The notes under the pieces are model-generated. The model did not search any database, had not been told where the DNA came from, and worked only from the letters and a program-made list of their open reading frames with translations. From Chromatiales bacterium (GTDB lineage: Bacteria > Pseudomonadota > Gammaproteobacteria > Steroidobacterales > Woeseiaceae), in NCBI GenBank assembly GCA_024679535.1, contig JAIBDF010000017.1, forward strand, positions 1 through 37,733: a stretch of DNA of 37,733 bases. Direction: 5' to 3'. This document shows positions 17,648 through 26,248 of the stretch, piece by piece (position 1 is the first letter of the stretch; the number at the start of each line of letters is the position of its first letter). Position numbers and translations under genes: made by a program.

Positions 17648-18849
17648 TGCGAACGCTCCATGCGCTTCAGCGCCGAGTCGATGTTTGACTCGGAATCGAT
17701 CAGGAATTGCGCTGATGTGACGACTCGCTCACCTTCATCAAGCCCATTACGGATTGCCACGCGATCACCGGACTCAATACCGATACCTACCTCTCGCGAC
17801 TGAAACCTCCCTTCGCCAAGATCCACAACAACACGGCTTGAGGAGCCGCCGCGAATGACTGCCTCACGAGGAACGTGCACGACATTGTCGATGGCTGCCC
17901 CATTTATGACGACGCGTGCAAACATATTCGGTCGCAACGTTTCGCTTTCGTTGTCGAACCGTAGCCGCACCTTGAGCGTGCGCGTTTTTGGATCAAGCTC
18001 CGGGTATACGTAATCGACTGTGCCGCGCAGCAACTTGCCGGGGAGGTAGTCGAGTTCCACGGTGGCCGTCTGGCCGGGTTCGACCCATGCTGATTGCCGT
18101 TCGAATACTTCAGCCAGCACCCAGACACGATCGAGTCGCGCCACGGACATGACCTCTGTCGCGGGCGTGATGAAGATACCTTCGCGCACACCCAGGTGCG
18201 CAATCACACCGTCCGTCTGCGCGTAGACGCGAACGCGCTGGCTCGCCTCACGCTCCTTTTCGAGTCGCCGTATTTCATTATCCGTAACGCCGAGCGCCCC
18301 CAGGCGGTCGCGCGATGCGTTTCTAAGCGCCGTATTGTTGCTGGCGAGTGCTGCGAGGTATTCCTGCTGTGCATTAACCAGGGTTGGCGAATACAGCTCG
18401 AACAAGAGCTGTCCCTTCACGACGGGGTCGCCCGTGGCAGCCGTCGCCAGTTTCTCAATCCAGCCGTCAACGCGCGTGTGAATATGTTGCAGCGTGTCTT
18501 CGTCGTAACCGATATAGCCAACGGTATCGATCCGGCGTGGAAGCGTGCCGCGTTCCGCCAGGGCCGTACGAACGCCGAGATTGTTCAACAGAGTCGGGTC
18601 GATGGACACAACTTCGCCATCAGCTTCTGCTCCGTCGGCGTAGACAGGCACCAGGTCCATTCCCATTGGCGATTTTCCTGGCTCGTCGCGCCGGTAGTTC
18701 GGGTCCATTGGCGCGACCCAATAGAGAATTTCGTTTGCGGCTGTTTCACCGGATTCCATCGTGTGCTGCGGAACCCAGCTGCGCCCTATGAGTACGCCGA
18801 TGACTAATGTCGCGACAGCGACGATGACGGAAATAATATTCTTCTTCAT
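17644..18849 (-). CDS. cusB: CusB-family efflux periplasmic adaptor
   Basis: Membrane-fusion protein linking CusA and CusC, 401 residues. It has an N-terminal membrane anchor (about residues 5-22). Next is a heavy-metal-binding YHS-like segment, YWVAPMDPNYRRDEPGKSPM followed by GMDLVPVY (about residues 43-70), in which methionines replace the usual cysteines, as is common in CusB. Barrel-sandwich and hairpin parts follow (HTRVDGWIEKL, YSPTLVNAQQEYL, VYAQTDGVIAHLGVREG), then the beta-barrel DRVWVLAEVFERQ and the membrane-proximal region with HVPREAVIRGG. The ATG overlaps the cusC stop by four bases and its own stop overlaps cusA by the same arrangement. Confidence 0.93.
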   Translation of the reverse strand: MKKNIISVIVAVATLVIGVLIGRSWVPQHTMESGETAANEILYWVAPMDPNYRRDEPGKSPMGMDLVPVYADGAEADGEVVSIDPTLLNNLGVRTALAERGTLPRRIDTVGYIGYDEDTLQHIHTRVDGWIEKLATAATGDPVVKGQLLFELYSPTLVNAQQEYLAALASNNTALRNASRDRLGALGVTDNEIRRLEKEREASQRVRVYAQTDGVIAHLGVREGIFITPATEVMSVARLDRVWVLAEVFERQSAWVEPGQTATVELDYLPGKLLRGTVDYVYPELDPKTRTLKVRLRFDNESETLRPNMFARVVINGAAIDNVVHVPREAVIRGGSSSRVVVDLGEGRFQSREVGIGIESGDRVAIRNGLDEGERVVTSAQFLIDSESNIDSALKRMERSQ

Positions 18850-20120
18850 TGTTCCACCCCTCCCAGGTTTGCCAACTTCGCGTAACTTTGCGAACGCTGC
18901 ACCTGCAGGCGAATGTGTTCGAGTCGAGCATTCAGGTCGTCGATGTAACCCCGCATGACATCGGAAAAATCTCCATTGTCACTTTGATACGCGAGCAGCG
19001 CGGCCTGCACCTGGTCCTTTGATTGTGCGAGTATCTGTGTCTCGTAGAGCGTGAGCCTGTGGGTGATATCGTTCCAGCGAGCGAACTCTGTATCGAGCGC
19101 ACTTCTCAATCGCGCCGTGACTTCGACCTTCGACTGACGCGCCGCACTGCGATCCCCAAGGGCTGCCGCAAGCCTTCGGTCCTGGCTATTCTTACCGAAG
19201 AACGGCAAGTCGACCGACACGGACAGGCTGACAAAGTCCGAGCGCGGCGTGCCATCCGGCAGGAATCCCTCGCGGTACCCGTAACCGACATCAAGCGACC
19301 ACCCGGGTTTCTTTCGCTCCTCGGCGATACTCACCGCCGCTTGCTGTGCCGCCACACCGGCTTCGGCAGCAGCGATCGATGGATGACCGGCGAGCCCCGC
19401 TCTCAGATCCTCAAGTGACGGCAACCTGTCCCAGCCAGGCAGCTTCATGGCAACGGGACGATAGGCATCCTGCCCGAGCCAGCGCGACAATTCGGCCTGT
19501 GCTTCCGCCTTTGCGAGACTCGTTTTGATTAACCGATCGTCAAGCCGGCTCAGTTCAAGCTCTGCGCGCAATACGTCGTACTGGGATTTTCGGCCCACGG
19601 CGTACAAAGATCGTGTGATCGTCACCAGGTCGACAAAGAACGGCCGTGACTCGCTCATAAGCTCCCAGGCCCGCTGCGAGTAAAAAGCATCGAGCCAGGC
19701 AATGCGAACCGCAGCCAGAACATCTCGACCGCGGGCGCCGGCATCCTGGTTGTAAACCTCCGCCTGGGCGCGCAGCTTCTCGGTCCCGTGCGCGCGTCCG
19801 CGGGGAAACGACTGCCGCAGGCCCAGCTGCGCCTGCGTCATTCCCTCAGTCGAGAAACTGCCGCCGCTGATCGGGTAATTAGCCAGACCAACTCGCAGCA
19901 CCGGGTCCGGCAGGCTGCCGGCCGCGACCGCCCGCTCCTGCATGGCCTCGGCCTGCGCCAGCAGCGCCAACTGGCCCGGTTCGCCGCCGCGAACCTGGTC
20001 CTCGGCTTCGGCGAGGGTCAACGGCACACGCTCCTGCGCCATGGCAAAAGATGTCCATGGCAATACGGCCATGAACGTGAGTAATACATAGGCGGGTTTA
20101 CGCCCGCGAAAAACTGACAT
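18846..20120 (-). CDS. cusC: CusC-like TolC-family outer-membrane efflux protein
   Basis: Outer-membrane channel of the tripartite pump, 424 residues from the ATG at 20120. A signal peptide covers about residues 1-29 (VLLTFMAVLPWTSFAMAQ). Long amphipathic helices rich in Ala, Gln, Glu and Arg and two repeated halves (LPDPVLRVGLANYP; KKPGWSLDVGYGYREG; VSVDLPFFGKNSQDRR) are typical of the family. The frame could begin nine codons earlier with TTG, but GGAG eight bases before the ATG decides the start. No lipobox cysteine is present, unlike E. coli CusC, so the mature protein is probably not lipidated. First of the cusCBA genes. Confidence 0.9.
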   Translation of the reverse strand: MSVFRGRKPAYVLLTFMAVLPWTSFAMAQERVPLTLAEAEDQVRGGEPGQLALLAQAEAMQERAVAAGSLPDPVLRVGLANYPISGGSFSTEGMTQAQLGLRQSFPRGRAHGTEKLRAQAEVYNQDAGARGRDVLAAVRIAWLDAFYSQRAWELMSESRPFFVDLVTITRSLYAVGRKSQYDVLRAELELSRLDDRLIKTSLAKAEAQAELSRWLGQDAYRPVAMKLPGWDRLPSLEDLRAGLAGHPSIAAAEAGVAAQQAAVSIAEERKKPGWSLDVGYGYREGFLPDGTPRSDFVSLSVSVDLPFFGKNSQDRRLAAALGDRSAARQSKVEVTARLRSALDTEFARWNDITHRLTLYETQILAQSKDQVQAALLAYQSDNGDFSDVMRGYIDDLNARLEHIRLQVQRSQSYAKLANLGGVEQ

Positions 20121-20170
20121 GATTCCAACTCCTGCGTGGAAAACCAAAAGGGTTTACGTTGCAGGTTTGG

Positions 20171-20548
20171 CTATTTCAGATAGACGCAGTAAAGATCGTA
20201 CAGCGGTGGGAAACCGCCCGGTGGATCAGGCGGGTGAGCAGACGCAGCATGGCGTGGACGTGCCGCAGCCAGGGCCTGATAAAAAGACGGCGCCGGAAGG
20301 GCCGTCGGATCCGGTGAGTCATAGAGCTTGAGCGTGCCGGTCCGGGCGTCAACGCTAACATCGTCGAGTTGGCAGCACTCCGCTGCCTCAAGCTGGATCT
20401 CGGGCGGACAACAATCATGGCCCTGCTCCACGACCTGAAGGGCCATGGCGCACGGCAGGAGTGCAAGATTCAGGCAAACCGCGAGCAAGAACGCGCCCAC
20501 CCGGCGTCGGCCGGGCAAGATCCAATCTTGTGCAAGTACCTGAGACAT
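20171..20548 (-). CDS. Exported cysteine-rich small protein before cusCBA
   Basis: A 125-residue protein of no family I can name. It has a signal peptide or membrane helix at about residues 16-37 (RVGAFLLAVCLNLALLPCAM), then two vicinal cysteine pairs in GHDCCPPEIQLEAAECCQLD, a proline-rich stretch and a last cysteine in YDLYCVYLK. It lies 50 bp before cusC on the same strand with no terminator between them. That makes it a likely first member of the operon, perhaps a periplasmic metal-binding or sensing partner. That role is inference from position and cysteines. The start site has only a weak ribosome-binding sequence. No cusF or cusRS-like genes are nearby. Confidence 0.7.
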   Translation of the reverse strand: MSQVLAQDWILPGRRRVGAFLLAVCLNLALLPCAMALQVVEQGHDCCPPEIQLEAAECCQLDDVSVDARTGTLKLYDSPDPTALPAPSFYQALAAARPRHAASAHPPDPPGGFPPLYDLYCVYLK

Positions 20549-20610
20549 CCAGTGTTTTTAGCCGTTTAAGGCTTAAAGCGCAAGGAAATCCCTCCGATTT
20601 TCGAGAGCTA

Positions 20611-23091
20611 TCAGGCCTTCTGCCCGCTTTTCCCGGTCAGCGTGAGTGACAGGATGCTGTGGCGAATCTCCTCGCCAAGAACGAGACGTGCATCCGCACC
20701 AATCGACTTGATGTCATCGTCAAATTCAATGGCACCTTCGGCGTTACGCCGCAACACGTCCTGCTCGTGAAGACTCTTGATAAAATCGTGGAATAGCGAT
20801 TTGTTGAAGAAATCGGGCGAATGCAGTCCGTAGATCATCGACAGCCGTTCCGCACTTTGCTGGCACATGGTCTCCAGGCGGCTTCGGGACAACGTGCCCG
20901 ATCCATTACCCACCAGGATCGCTATAACCAGGTAAAAGCGCTGCAGCATCGGCACCATGGACTGGCCCAGCATCAACAACTGGAACGCCTTTTCCGAGCC
21001 GGCCGGCGGCCTGACCAGCGTCTTGTTGCGTTTGGCGTAGCTCAGGATGCCGAGGCTGTTAAGGGACATTATTGCTTCGGTCGTAACGTCATCGATATCG
21101 TCAAGGTCCCACTTCAGGAACAACTCCTTCTTCATGAACGGGTAGATCAGGCGAATCAGGCGCTGCAGTTCTACATGCGTGAGTTCCTGCCCCTGAATAA
21201 AGCAGCAGGCAACCGATGCCGGCACGGATAACAGGTGCAAGATATTGTTGCGGAAGTAAGTCATGAGCACGGCCGTGTGTTCTTCCATGCGGATAACTTC
21301 GCCCATGGGGTGCGTGCTGCGGCTGATGACATCAAGCTTCTCACCATGCTCGATGATCTGGTCGGGGCTCCAGTCGGGCATCGTGACAAGATCGGAATAC
21401 TCGAAACGTCGCAGCAGTTCGAGACTGACTTGCAGTTGTCTGCGCAGCTCATCAACACCGATCGTCTGCTTGGGTGTCGCCAGCAATACGTAGGCCAGCA
21501 AGCTGATCGGCGTAACCGCAGCGGCCGAGTTGATGTTTTCCATGATCTGGCCGCCGACATTATCGACTATGCCGGAAAGCCATGGCGGTCTTTCACCGTT
21601 CTCGGGCTGGTAACCTCTCCAGTCGGAGTGGGCATCATCCAGGATTGGCTCGAGTTCGATGGGCTCACCAATATTCACGCTGACCTTCCCAAAATGATCG
21701 CGCAATGACTTGATGGACCGAATCAGGCCAATTATGGATTCCTTCTTTTTTTCTGCGCCGCCGAGTTCGCTGATAAAAGCATCGCCTTCAATCAGCTTTT
21801 CGTAACCAAAGTAGATCGGCACGAAGACGATCGGCCGCTGCGGGTTCTTGACGTACGAATTGACCGTCATGGCAAGCATGCCGCCTTTCGGCTGCAGCAG
21901 CCGCCCGGTGCGGCTGCGCCCACCCTCGATGAAGTACTCCATCGAGTACCCCTTGCCGAGCACCTCCTGGATGTAGGAATCGAATACAGATGCGTATAAC
22001 CGATTACCTTTAAAAGTGCGCCGCAGGAAAAACGCACCCCCCCGACGCAGGATCCCACCGACAATGGGCAAATTGAGGTTGATACCCGCTGCGATGTGAG
22101 GGAGTTGCAGGCCCTGCGTATACGTTACGTATCCCAGCAGCAAATAGTCGATATGACTGCGGTGACAGGGCGCATAGATTACCTCTTTGTCCTTGGCGAC
22201 TTCGTGGAGCTTCTCCATGTGATTGAGTTCGATACCGTCATAGATTTTGCTCCACAACCACCGCAGCAGACGCTGCAGTACGCGAATCGTCGGGTAGGAA
22301 ATATCGGCGGCGATCTCGAGCGCGTATTTTTCTGCCTTGCGTCGGGCGACCTCCTGTTTGCGATAGTCATCGCCGCTCTCGGCCAGGATTGCTTGCCGCA
22401 CCGCCGGCGACCTCAATACCTCGCGGATCAGTGTACGGCGATGAGAGAGGTCAGGCCCGACGGTCGCAACCCGGCGCTGGCGAAAGTGCGTACGCAGGAC
22501 GCGCGAAATTTTGCGATAAGCAATTTCGAGTTCATCGCTTTCCGCACTGATAGACCGCATTGGCAACGCATGACTGAAGCGCAGCAATGTATTTCGGCCG
22601 TGCAGAATGGTGGCAAAAAATTTGCGGGTCCGGCCAATAACATCCCAGTTTTCCGAAAACAGCAATTTGAGCAACGAGCGCTCTTTTTCAGGGGAGCGAC
22701 CCCAGTAGATTGCTACTGGAATCAGCAGCAGATCTTCATCACCGTGGTGCGTGGCTTCCACAAGGCGTTTGAGCCTCTGTGAACCTGTCATGCGGGGTCG
22801 CCTGTACCAGAAGCCTTTCATACGCCGCAAGATGACAAACCGCCGATACTCGCGGTTGCCACAAAACTCGAACGGCTCGGTGGGAGACGGCATGCCATGT
22901 TGTGCCGCAGCCCGCTCGAGCGCCAGTACGTCTGCGAGTCCGCCTGACTCCAGGACATAACAAACCTTGGCGTCGGGGCTGATGATCAGCTCGGCGGGGA
23001 CATCAGGCTGGACTTCAGGGCGCGCCCAGATAGAGAACACCTTGCCTGCCAGCCAGTAGAGCGGGCGAGAAAATAAACCTGCGATGTTCAT
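20611..23091 (-). CDS. plsB: Glycerol-3-phosphate acyltransferase PlsB
   Basis: Membrane-associated enzyme that acylates sn-glycerol 3-phosphate, the first step of phospholipid synthesis. From the ATG at 23091 it has 826 residues, near the 807 of E. coli. Acyltransferase block I is YAPCHRSHIDYLLL (His near residue 309), then INLNLPIVGGILRRGGAFFL, block III FIEGGRSRTGRLLQPKGG, and block IV RPIVFVPIYFGYEKL. The frame runs 28 codons further upstream, but those residues look non-homologous and the ATG opening MNIAGLFSRPLYWLAGKVF fits the family better. It has no clear Shine-Dalgarno sequence. It diverges from the PqqB-like gene. Confidence 0.95.
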   Translation of the reverse strand: MNIAGLFSRPLYWLAGKVFSIWARPEVQPDVPAELIISPDAKVCYVLESGGLADVLALERAAAQHGMPSPTEPFEFCGNREYRRFVILRRMKGFWYRRPRMTGSQRLKRLVEATHHGDEDLLLIPVAIYWGRSPEKERSLLKLLFSENWDVIGRTRKFFATILHGRNTLLRFSHALPMRSISAESDELEIAYRKISRVLRTHFRQRRVATVGPDLSHRRTLIREVLRSPAVRQAILAESGDDYRKQEVARRKAEKYALEIAADISYPTIRVLQRLLRWLWSKIYDGIELNHMEKLHEVAKDKEVIYAPCHRSHIDYLLLGYVTYTQGLQLPHIAAGINLNLPIVGGILRRGGAFFLRRTFKGNRLYASVFDSYIQEVLGKGYSMEYFIEGGRSRTGRLLQPKGGMLAMTVNSYVKNPQRPIVFVPIYFGYEKLIEGDAFISELGGAEKKKESIIGLIRSIKSLRDHFGKVSVNIGEPIELEPILDDAHSDWRGYQPENGERPPWLSGIVDNVGGQIMENINSAAAVTPISLLAYVLLATPKQTIGVDELRRQLQVSLELLRRFEYSDLVTMPDWSPDQIIEHGEKLDVISRSTHPMGEVIRMEEHTAVLMTYFRNNILHLLSVPASVACCFIQGQELTHVELQRLIRLIYPFMKKELFLKWDLDDIDDVTTEAIMSLNSLGILSYAKRNKTLVRPPAGSEKAFQLLMLGQSMVPMLQRFYLVIAILVGNGSGTLSRSRLETMCQQSAERLSMIYGLHSPDFFNKSLFHDFIKSLHEQDVLRRNAEGAIEFDDDIKSIGADARLVLGEEIRHSILSLTLTGKSGQKA

Positions 23092-23209
23092 GGCCGACAA
23101 GTCTACCCAAAAGATTGCATCAGCAGACCGTTGACATTTAAAAAAAACAGGAGCCTGAATTTTCTTTTCGATCACATGGCCACGCTGCTCGCGTTGTCTG
23201 CCGAAGGGC

Positions 23210-23215
23210 TATAAT
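23210..23215 (+). promoter_or_regulatory. Consensus -10 (TATAAT) at leaderless distance
   Basis: A perfect TATAAT ends six bases before the ATG at 23222, which would place the transcription start on the A of the start codon. No good TTGACA lies 16-18 bp upstream and there is no Shine-Dalgarno sequence. This suggests a leaderless mRNA, but the evidence is sequence-only. Confidence 0.45.
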
Positions 23216-23221
23216 CCCCGC

Positions 23222-24145
23222 ATGAATTCTCGACTGACTGCATTGGCAGCACTCCTCATCTGCGCACCTGCTATTGGCGATGACGCCGTTTTCATCCAGG
23301 TGCTGGGCATCGCTCAGGACGCGGGCTACCCGCAAACCAGTTGCTATCAACCGCACTGCATGCGCGCCTGGGAGAACCCCGAGCTACGCCGCAAGGCGAG
23401 TTCGATAGCCGTGGTTGACGCGGTTAACAAGACCAAGTACCTGTTCGACGCGACACCTGACATGCGCGAGCAACTCTACGACCTGTATCGCACCGCGCCG
23501 GACGGCGAGTACCTGCTTGACGGCGTGTTCCTGACGCACGGGCACATGGGCCACTACACCGGTCTCATGCATATTGGGCGAGAGGCTGTTGGCGCTTCTG
23601 ACATTCCCGTGTACGCGATGCCGCGCATGCATTCGTTTCTTTCAAGCAACGGGCCATGGGACCAACTCGTGCACCTTAAGAATATCGAACTGCATGCCAT
23701 GGAGGATGGCCGCGCCGTTGAGCTGAGCTCAAAGGTGACTGTCACTCCCTTCCTGGTGCCGCATCGTGACGAATACACGGAGACGGTGGGCTATCGAATT
23801 GATGGGCCCAACCGGTCGGCCGTATTTATTCCCGACATCGACAAATGGGAAATGTGGGAATCGGATATTCGTGACGTCGTGCGCGCAGTGGACTACGCCC
23901 TCATCGACGCAACCTTCTTTAAGGACGGCGAACTGGGCGGCCGCGACATGAGCAAGATCAAACACCCGTTCGTCACCGAAAGCATGGATTTGCTGGAGGG
24001 ATTGAGCAAAGAGGAACGGGCTCGCGTGATATTCATTCACATGAATCACACGAACCCTCTGCTCATCGACGGCAGCCCGGAACAGGCTGCCGTGGAAAGG
24101 CGGGGCTTCCGCTACGCTCGCGAAGGCCTGCGCCTGGACCTTTAG
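23222..24145 (+). CDS. Secreted PqqB-like metallo-beta-lactamase-fold hydrolase
   Basis: A 307-residue protein with a signal peptide (residues 1-19, LTALAALLICAPAIG) and an MBL fold. The opening IQVLGIAQDAGYPQTSCYQP resembles PqqB (ILGxAxGGGxPQ...C). The metal motif is FLTHGHMGHYTGL (H104, H106, H109), where the usual HxHxDH aspartate is glycine. FIPDIDKW, LIDATFF and the C-terminal VIFIHMNHTNPLL also recall PqqB. No pqqA, pqqC, pqqD or pqqE is nearby and PqqB itself is not normally exported, so this is a relative of unknown substrate rather than a PQQ gene. It converges with the small lipoprotein gene, overlapping it by four bases. Confidence 0.88.
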   Translation: MNSRLTALAALLICAPAIGDDAVFIQVLGIAQDAGYPQTSCYQPHCMRAWENPELRRKASSIAVVDAVNKTKYLFDATPDMREQLYDLYRTAPDGEYLLDGVFLTHGHMGHYTGLMHIGREAVGASDIPVYAMPRMHSFLSSNGPWDQLVHLKNIELHAMEDGRAVELSSKVTVTPFLVPHRDEYTETVGYRIDGPNRSAVFIPDIDKWEMWESDIRDVVRAVDYALIDATFFKDGELGGRDMSKIKHPFVTESMDLLEGLSKEERARVIFIHMNHTNPLLIDGSPEQAAVERRGFRYAREGLRLDL

Positions 24146-24396
24146 TTGTTGTCTGCGTCGTCAACCGCCGCGTCGATTTCTTCTTTCTTTTCTTCCAGCA
24201 TGTCGCCAACTTCGGCGGCCTTGTCCTGCGCCTCATTCATCGCATCAGCAGCGGCATCCATGGAGTCGGCCGCAGTATCCATAGCCGATCCTGCAGCTTC
24301 CTCTACCTGCTCAACAGCTTCCGTCACCGCATCGTCAGACTCGCCACCACCACAACCCATAACCAACAGGCTCAATGCCAAAATCCAATACTTCAT
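24142..24396 (-). CDS. Small Ala/Glu/Asp-rich lipoprotein
   Basis: An 84-residue predicted lipoprotein. The signal ends in the lipobox LLVMGC (C15). The mature part is a continuous acidic, alanine-rich helix with heptad-like spacing (AMDTAADSMDAAADAMNEAQ), like small periplasmic coiled-coil lipoproteins. The start at 24396 is chosen because GGAAAGGAT lies just upstream and the signal peptide begins there; the frame extends nine codons further. It is the last gene of the minus-strand run, 23 bp after the alpha/beta hydrolase. The function is unknown; an envelope-spacer role would be a guess. Confidence 0.8.
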   Translation of the reverse strand: MKYWILALSLLVMGCGGGESDDAVTEAVEQVEEAAGSAMDTAADSMDAAADAMNEAQDKAAEVGDMLEEKKEEIDAAVDDADNN

Positions 24397-24419
24397 ATCT
24401 ATCCTTTCCATCGTTTGGT

Positions 24420-24920
24420 TCAACTCATTAGTTTAGTCAGAAATTGATGCAGATATCCGTTTATCTCATCAATACTCGCCGTGAGTCGATGGTCGCCATC
24501 CACCAGATGCAAGGTCGCGCTACAGCTACGTGCGTAACGAATGCTGTTCTCGACAGGCACAATGTCATCATGCCAGCCGTGCACAATGGTGATGGGTATG
24601 GCTGGCGGCTCCGGTGTCAGATCCTCGTACCCCTCCATGAAGTACGCCGGAGCCAGGACAAAGAGCCCAACCGCACCAACCTGCCCCGCCGCAGCAGTCG
24701 CTACGTGCCCGCCCATACTTGAGCCGATCAGGACGATCTGGTCATCGATACCCGCACATTCGCGCACGCACTTCTCCGCGCGCTCGGTCGGGTCGGCGAT
24801 TCCCTGGTAATCGATGCTGTCGACCGAACACCCCAGCTCTTTGACCTGCTCCGCCATCGCACGAATCTTCGTGCCCCAGGGGCCGCTTTCCTGACCATGC
24901 GAGAAAATTACCGTCGTCAT
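24420..24920 (-). CDS. Small alpha/beta-hydrolase-fold protein
   Basis: A 166-residue hydrolase of the short alpha/beta type. It shows the oxyanion region FSHGQESGPWGTKI, the nucleophile elbow GSSMGG (S68), an acid in VHGWHDDIVPVE (about residue 118) and the histidine in DGDHRL (about residue 144), so the triad looks complete. There is no signal peptide, so it is cytoplasmic. Esterase or thioesterase activity is likely, but the substrate is unknown. The ATG shares four bases with the stop of the upstream DsbA-like gene (ATGA), so the two are translationally coupled. Confidence 0.85.
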   Translation of the reverse strand: MTTVIFSHGQESGPWGTKIRAMAEQVKELGCSVDSIDYQGIADPTERAEKCVRECAGIDDQIVLIGSSMGGHVATAAAGQVGAVGLFVLAPAYFMEGYEDLTPEPPAIPITIVHGWHDDIVPVENSIRYARSCSATLHLVDGDHRLTASIDEINGYLHQFLTKLMS

Positions 24921-26248
24921 ACGAGTATTCCGTCCCCAGTGTCACACAGTTCTTCGATATGGCGGACCAACAACCAGTCCCGATCCTGCCCCCAGAAAAC
25001 ATCACCCCCAAGCCGCATGGTCGGCACACCCCAGGATCCCGATTCCATCATCGACTCGCGGTTCGCCTCGATCGGTTCGCGCCAGTCATCCGATGCCATC
25101 GCCGCCAGCACATCGGGCCAGAATAAACCCGTTCGCCCGGTGACCTTGCGCATCCCCTTGTCAGTCGCAACGTCTACCGCCTCACTCCAGATTGCTGTAC
25201 CCGCGTTCAGCAGGAACTCGCGACCTTTGTGTTCCGACTCCGCGTACTGAAAAACCGCCAGACAGCGCTCGGCTCCCGCGCCGACCGGATCAGCTATCTT
25301 GCCGTAGGGGACTCCCAGTCGCTCGGCTTCCCGAGCCGTGTCCGCTGCGATGTACATCAACTTCGCGTGGGGCACCTGCATGCCGCGCATGACCATTGGC
25401 AATACCGGCCGCAGCTTGAGCTCGAGGCCGAAAGCGTCGGCAATGGCATACACGCGATTCAATGCGAGATAGGAATAAGGGCTGCGAATCGAATGGAAAT
25501 ATTCGAGCGGCGGAAGAGCCTTTGCCGCGGTGGGCGGTTTAACTGGCAATGAAACCTGCATGCTCTGCCGCAGCGAGGCCAGCTTGCCGCTACCGCCCTC
25601 TTTGGCTGCACCGAGTTCATCGAGTCGCTCGACGAGATAGTGCAGCCGATCTACGCCCCAGTACCACTCCCCTCCGTAGTGCAACATCGCGCTGTTGTAA
25701 TGACCGAGACGTTTCTGAAGCTTCTGTGACTTTGCAATTTCGCGATCCGCAGCGCCCTGCTTCCCGGTATCCGATCGCCGCGCAGCCGCTTCAGTGTCGC
25801 CACGCCAGTAGATTCTAAGAACCTCAAGAAACTGCTCAAGGAAGTCGGTGGAACGTGCGTGGGACGCCAGCTCGTCAAGCAGCCCCCGTCGATGCTCGAC
25901 CGGCGGTGCCACGCCGCGGTCGAGAAACCCAATACCCAGTTCGAGCGCAAGACGGCGCGCATCGAGCACAGCATACTCGGACAGCATCTCCGGTGCCGGC
26001 TGGTACGCGTCGCCACGTGCCTGCGACAGGTAGACCTTAAGTTCGATCTCGAAATGTGCCGGTAATTCCGACAGGTAATGTGCCAGAAGGTAGGAGTACG
26101 GGTCATCGAGTTGCAGAAAAGCCGATACCTCATGCGTCGACCCGGTCAACTTACGCCGTAGTTCGCGTGACGTGCGCTGCAGGCGTCGCGCGCCTGGACT
26201 CAGCACCGCGTTAAGAAAATGCGACCGCGCTTTGCGTTTGATACTCAA
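24917..26248 (-). CDS. Tandem DsbA/HCCA-isomerase-like protein
   Basis: A protein of about 443 residues built of two thioredoxin-fold DsbA-type domains related to 2-hydroxychromene-2-carboxylate isomerase. The N-terminal copy (about 45-230) begins VSAFLQLDDPYSYLLAHYL and the C-terminal copy (about 265-440) begins LEYFHSIRSPYSYLALNRVY. The C-terminal copy ends with the family signature SWGVPTMRLGGDVFWGQDR. Neither has a CxxC, so disulfide chemistry is unlikely; glutathione-dependent isomerase-like activity is possible. The basic N-terminus is not a clear signal peptide. The start is uncertain. TTG at 26248 overlaps the ATL stop by four bases like its neighbours, but GTG at 26260 or 26278 is also possible. 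Confidence 0.82.
   Translation of the reverse strand: MSIKRKARSHFLNAVLSPGARRLQRTSRELRRKLTGSTHEVSAFLQLDDPYSYLLAHYLSELPAHFEIELKVYLSQARGDAYQPAPEMLSEYAVLDARRLALELGIGFLDRGVAPPVEHRRGLLDELASHARSTDFLEQFLEVLRIYWRGDTEAAARRSDTGKQGAADREIAKSQKLQKRLGHYNSAMLHYGGEWYWGVDRLHYLVERLDELGAAKEGGSGKLASLRQSMQVSLPVKPPTAAKALPPLEYFHSIRSPYSYLALNRVYAIADAFGLELKLRPVLPMVMRGMQVPHAKLMYIAADTAREAERLGVPYGKIADPVGAGAERCLAVFQYAESEHKGREFLLNAGTAIWSEAVDVATDKGMRKVTGRTGLFWPDVLAAMASDDWREPIEANRESMMESGSWGVPTMRLGGDVFWGQDRDWLLVRHIEELCDTGDGILV

Noticed and set aside
20549..20610. AGCC...GGCT followed by AAAAA between plsB and the next minus-strand gene as a terminator
   Set aside because: The 4-bp stem is too weak and the following run on the transcribed strand is A rather than T.
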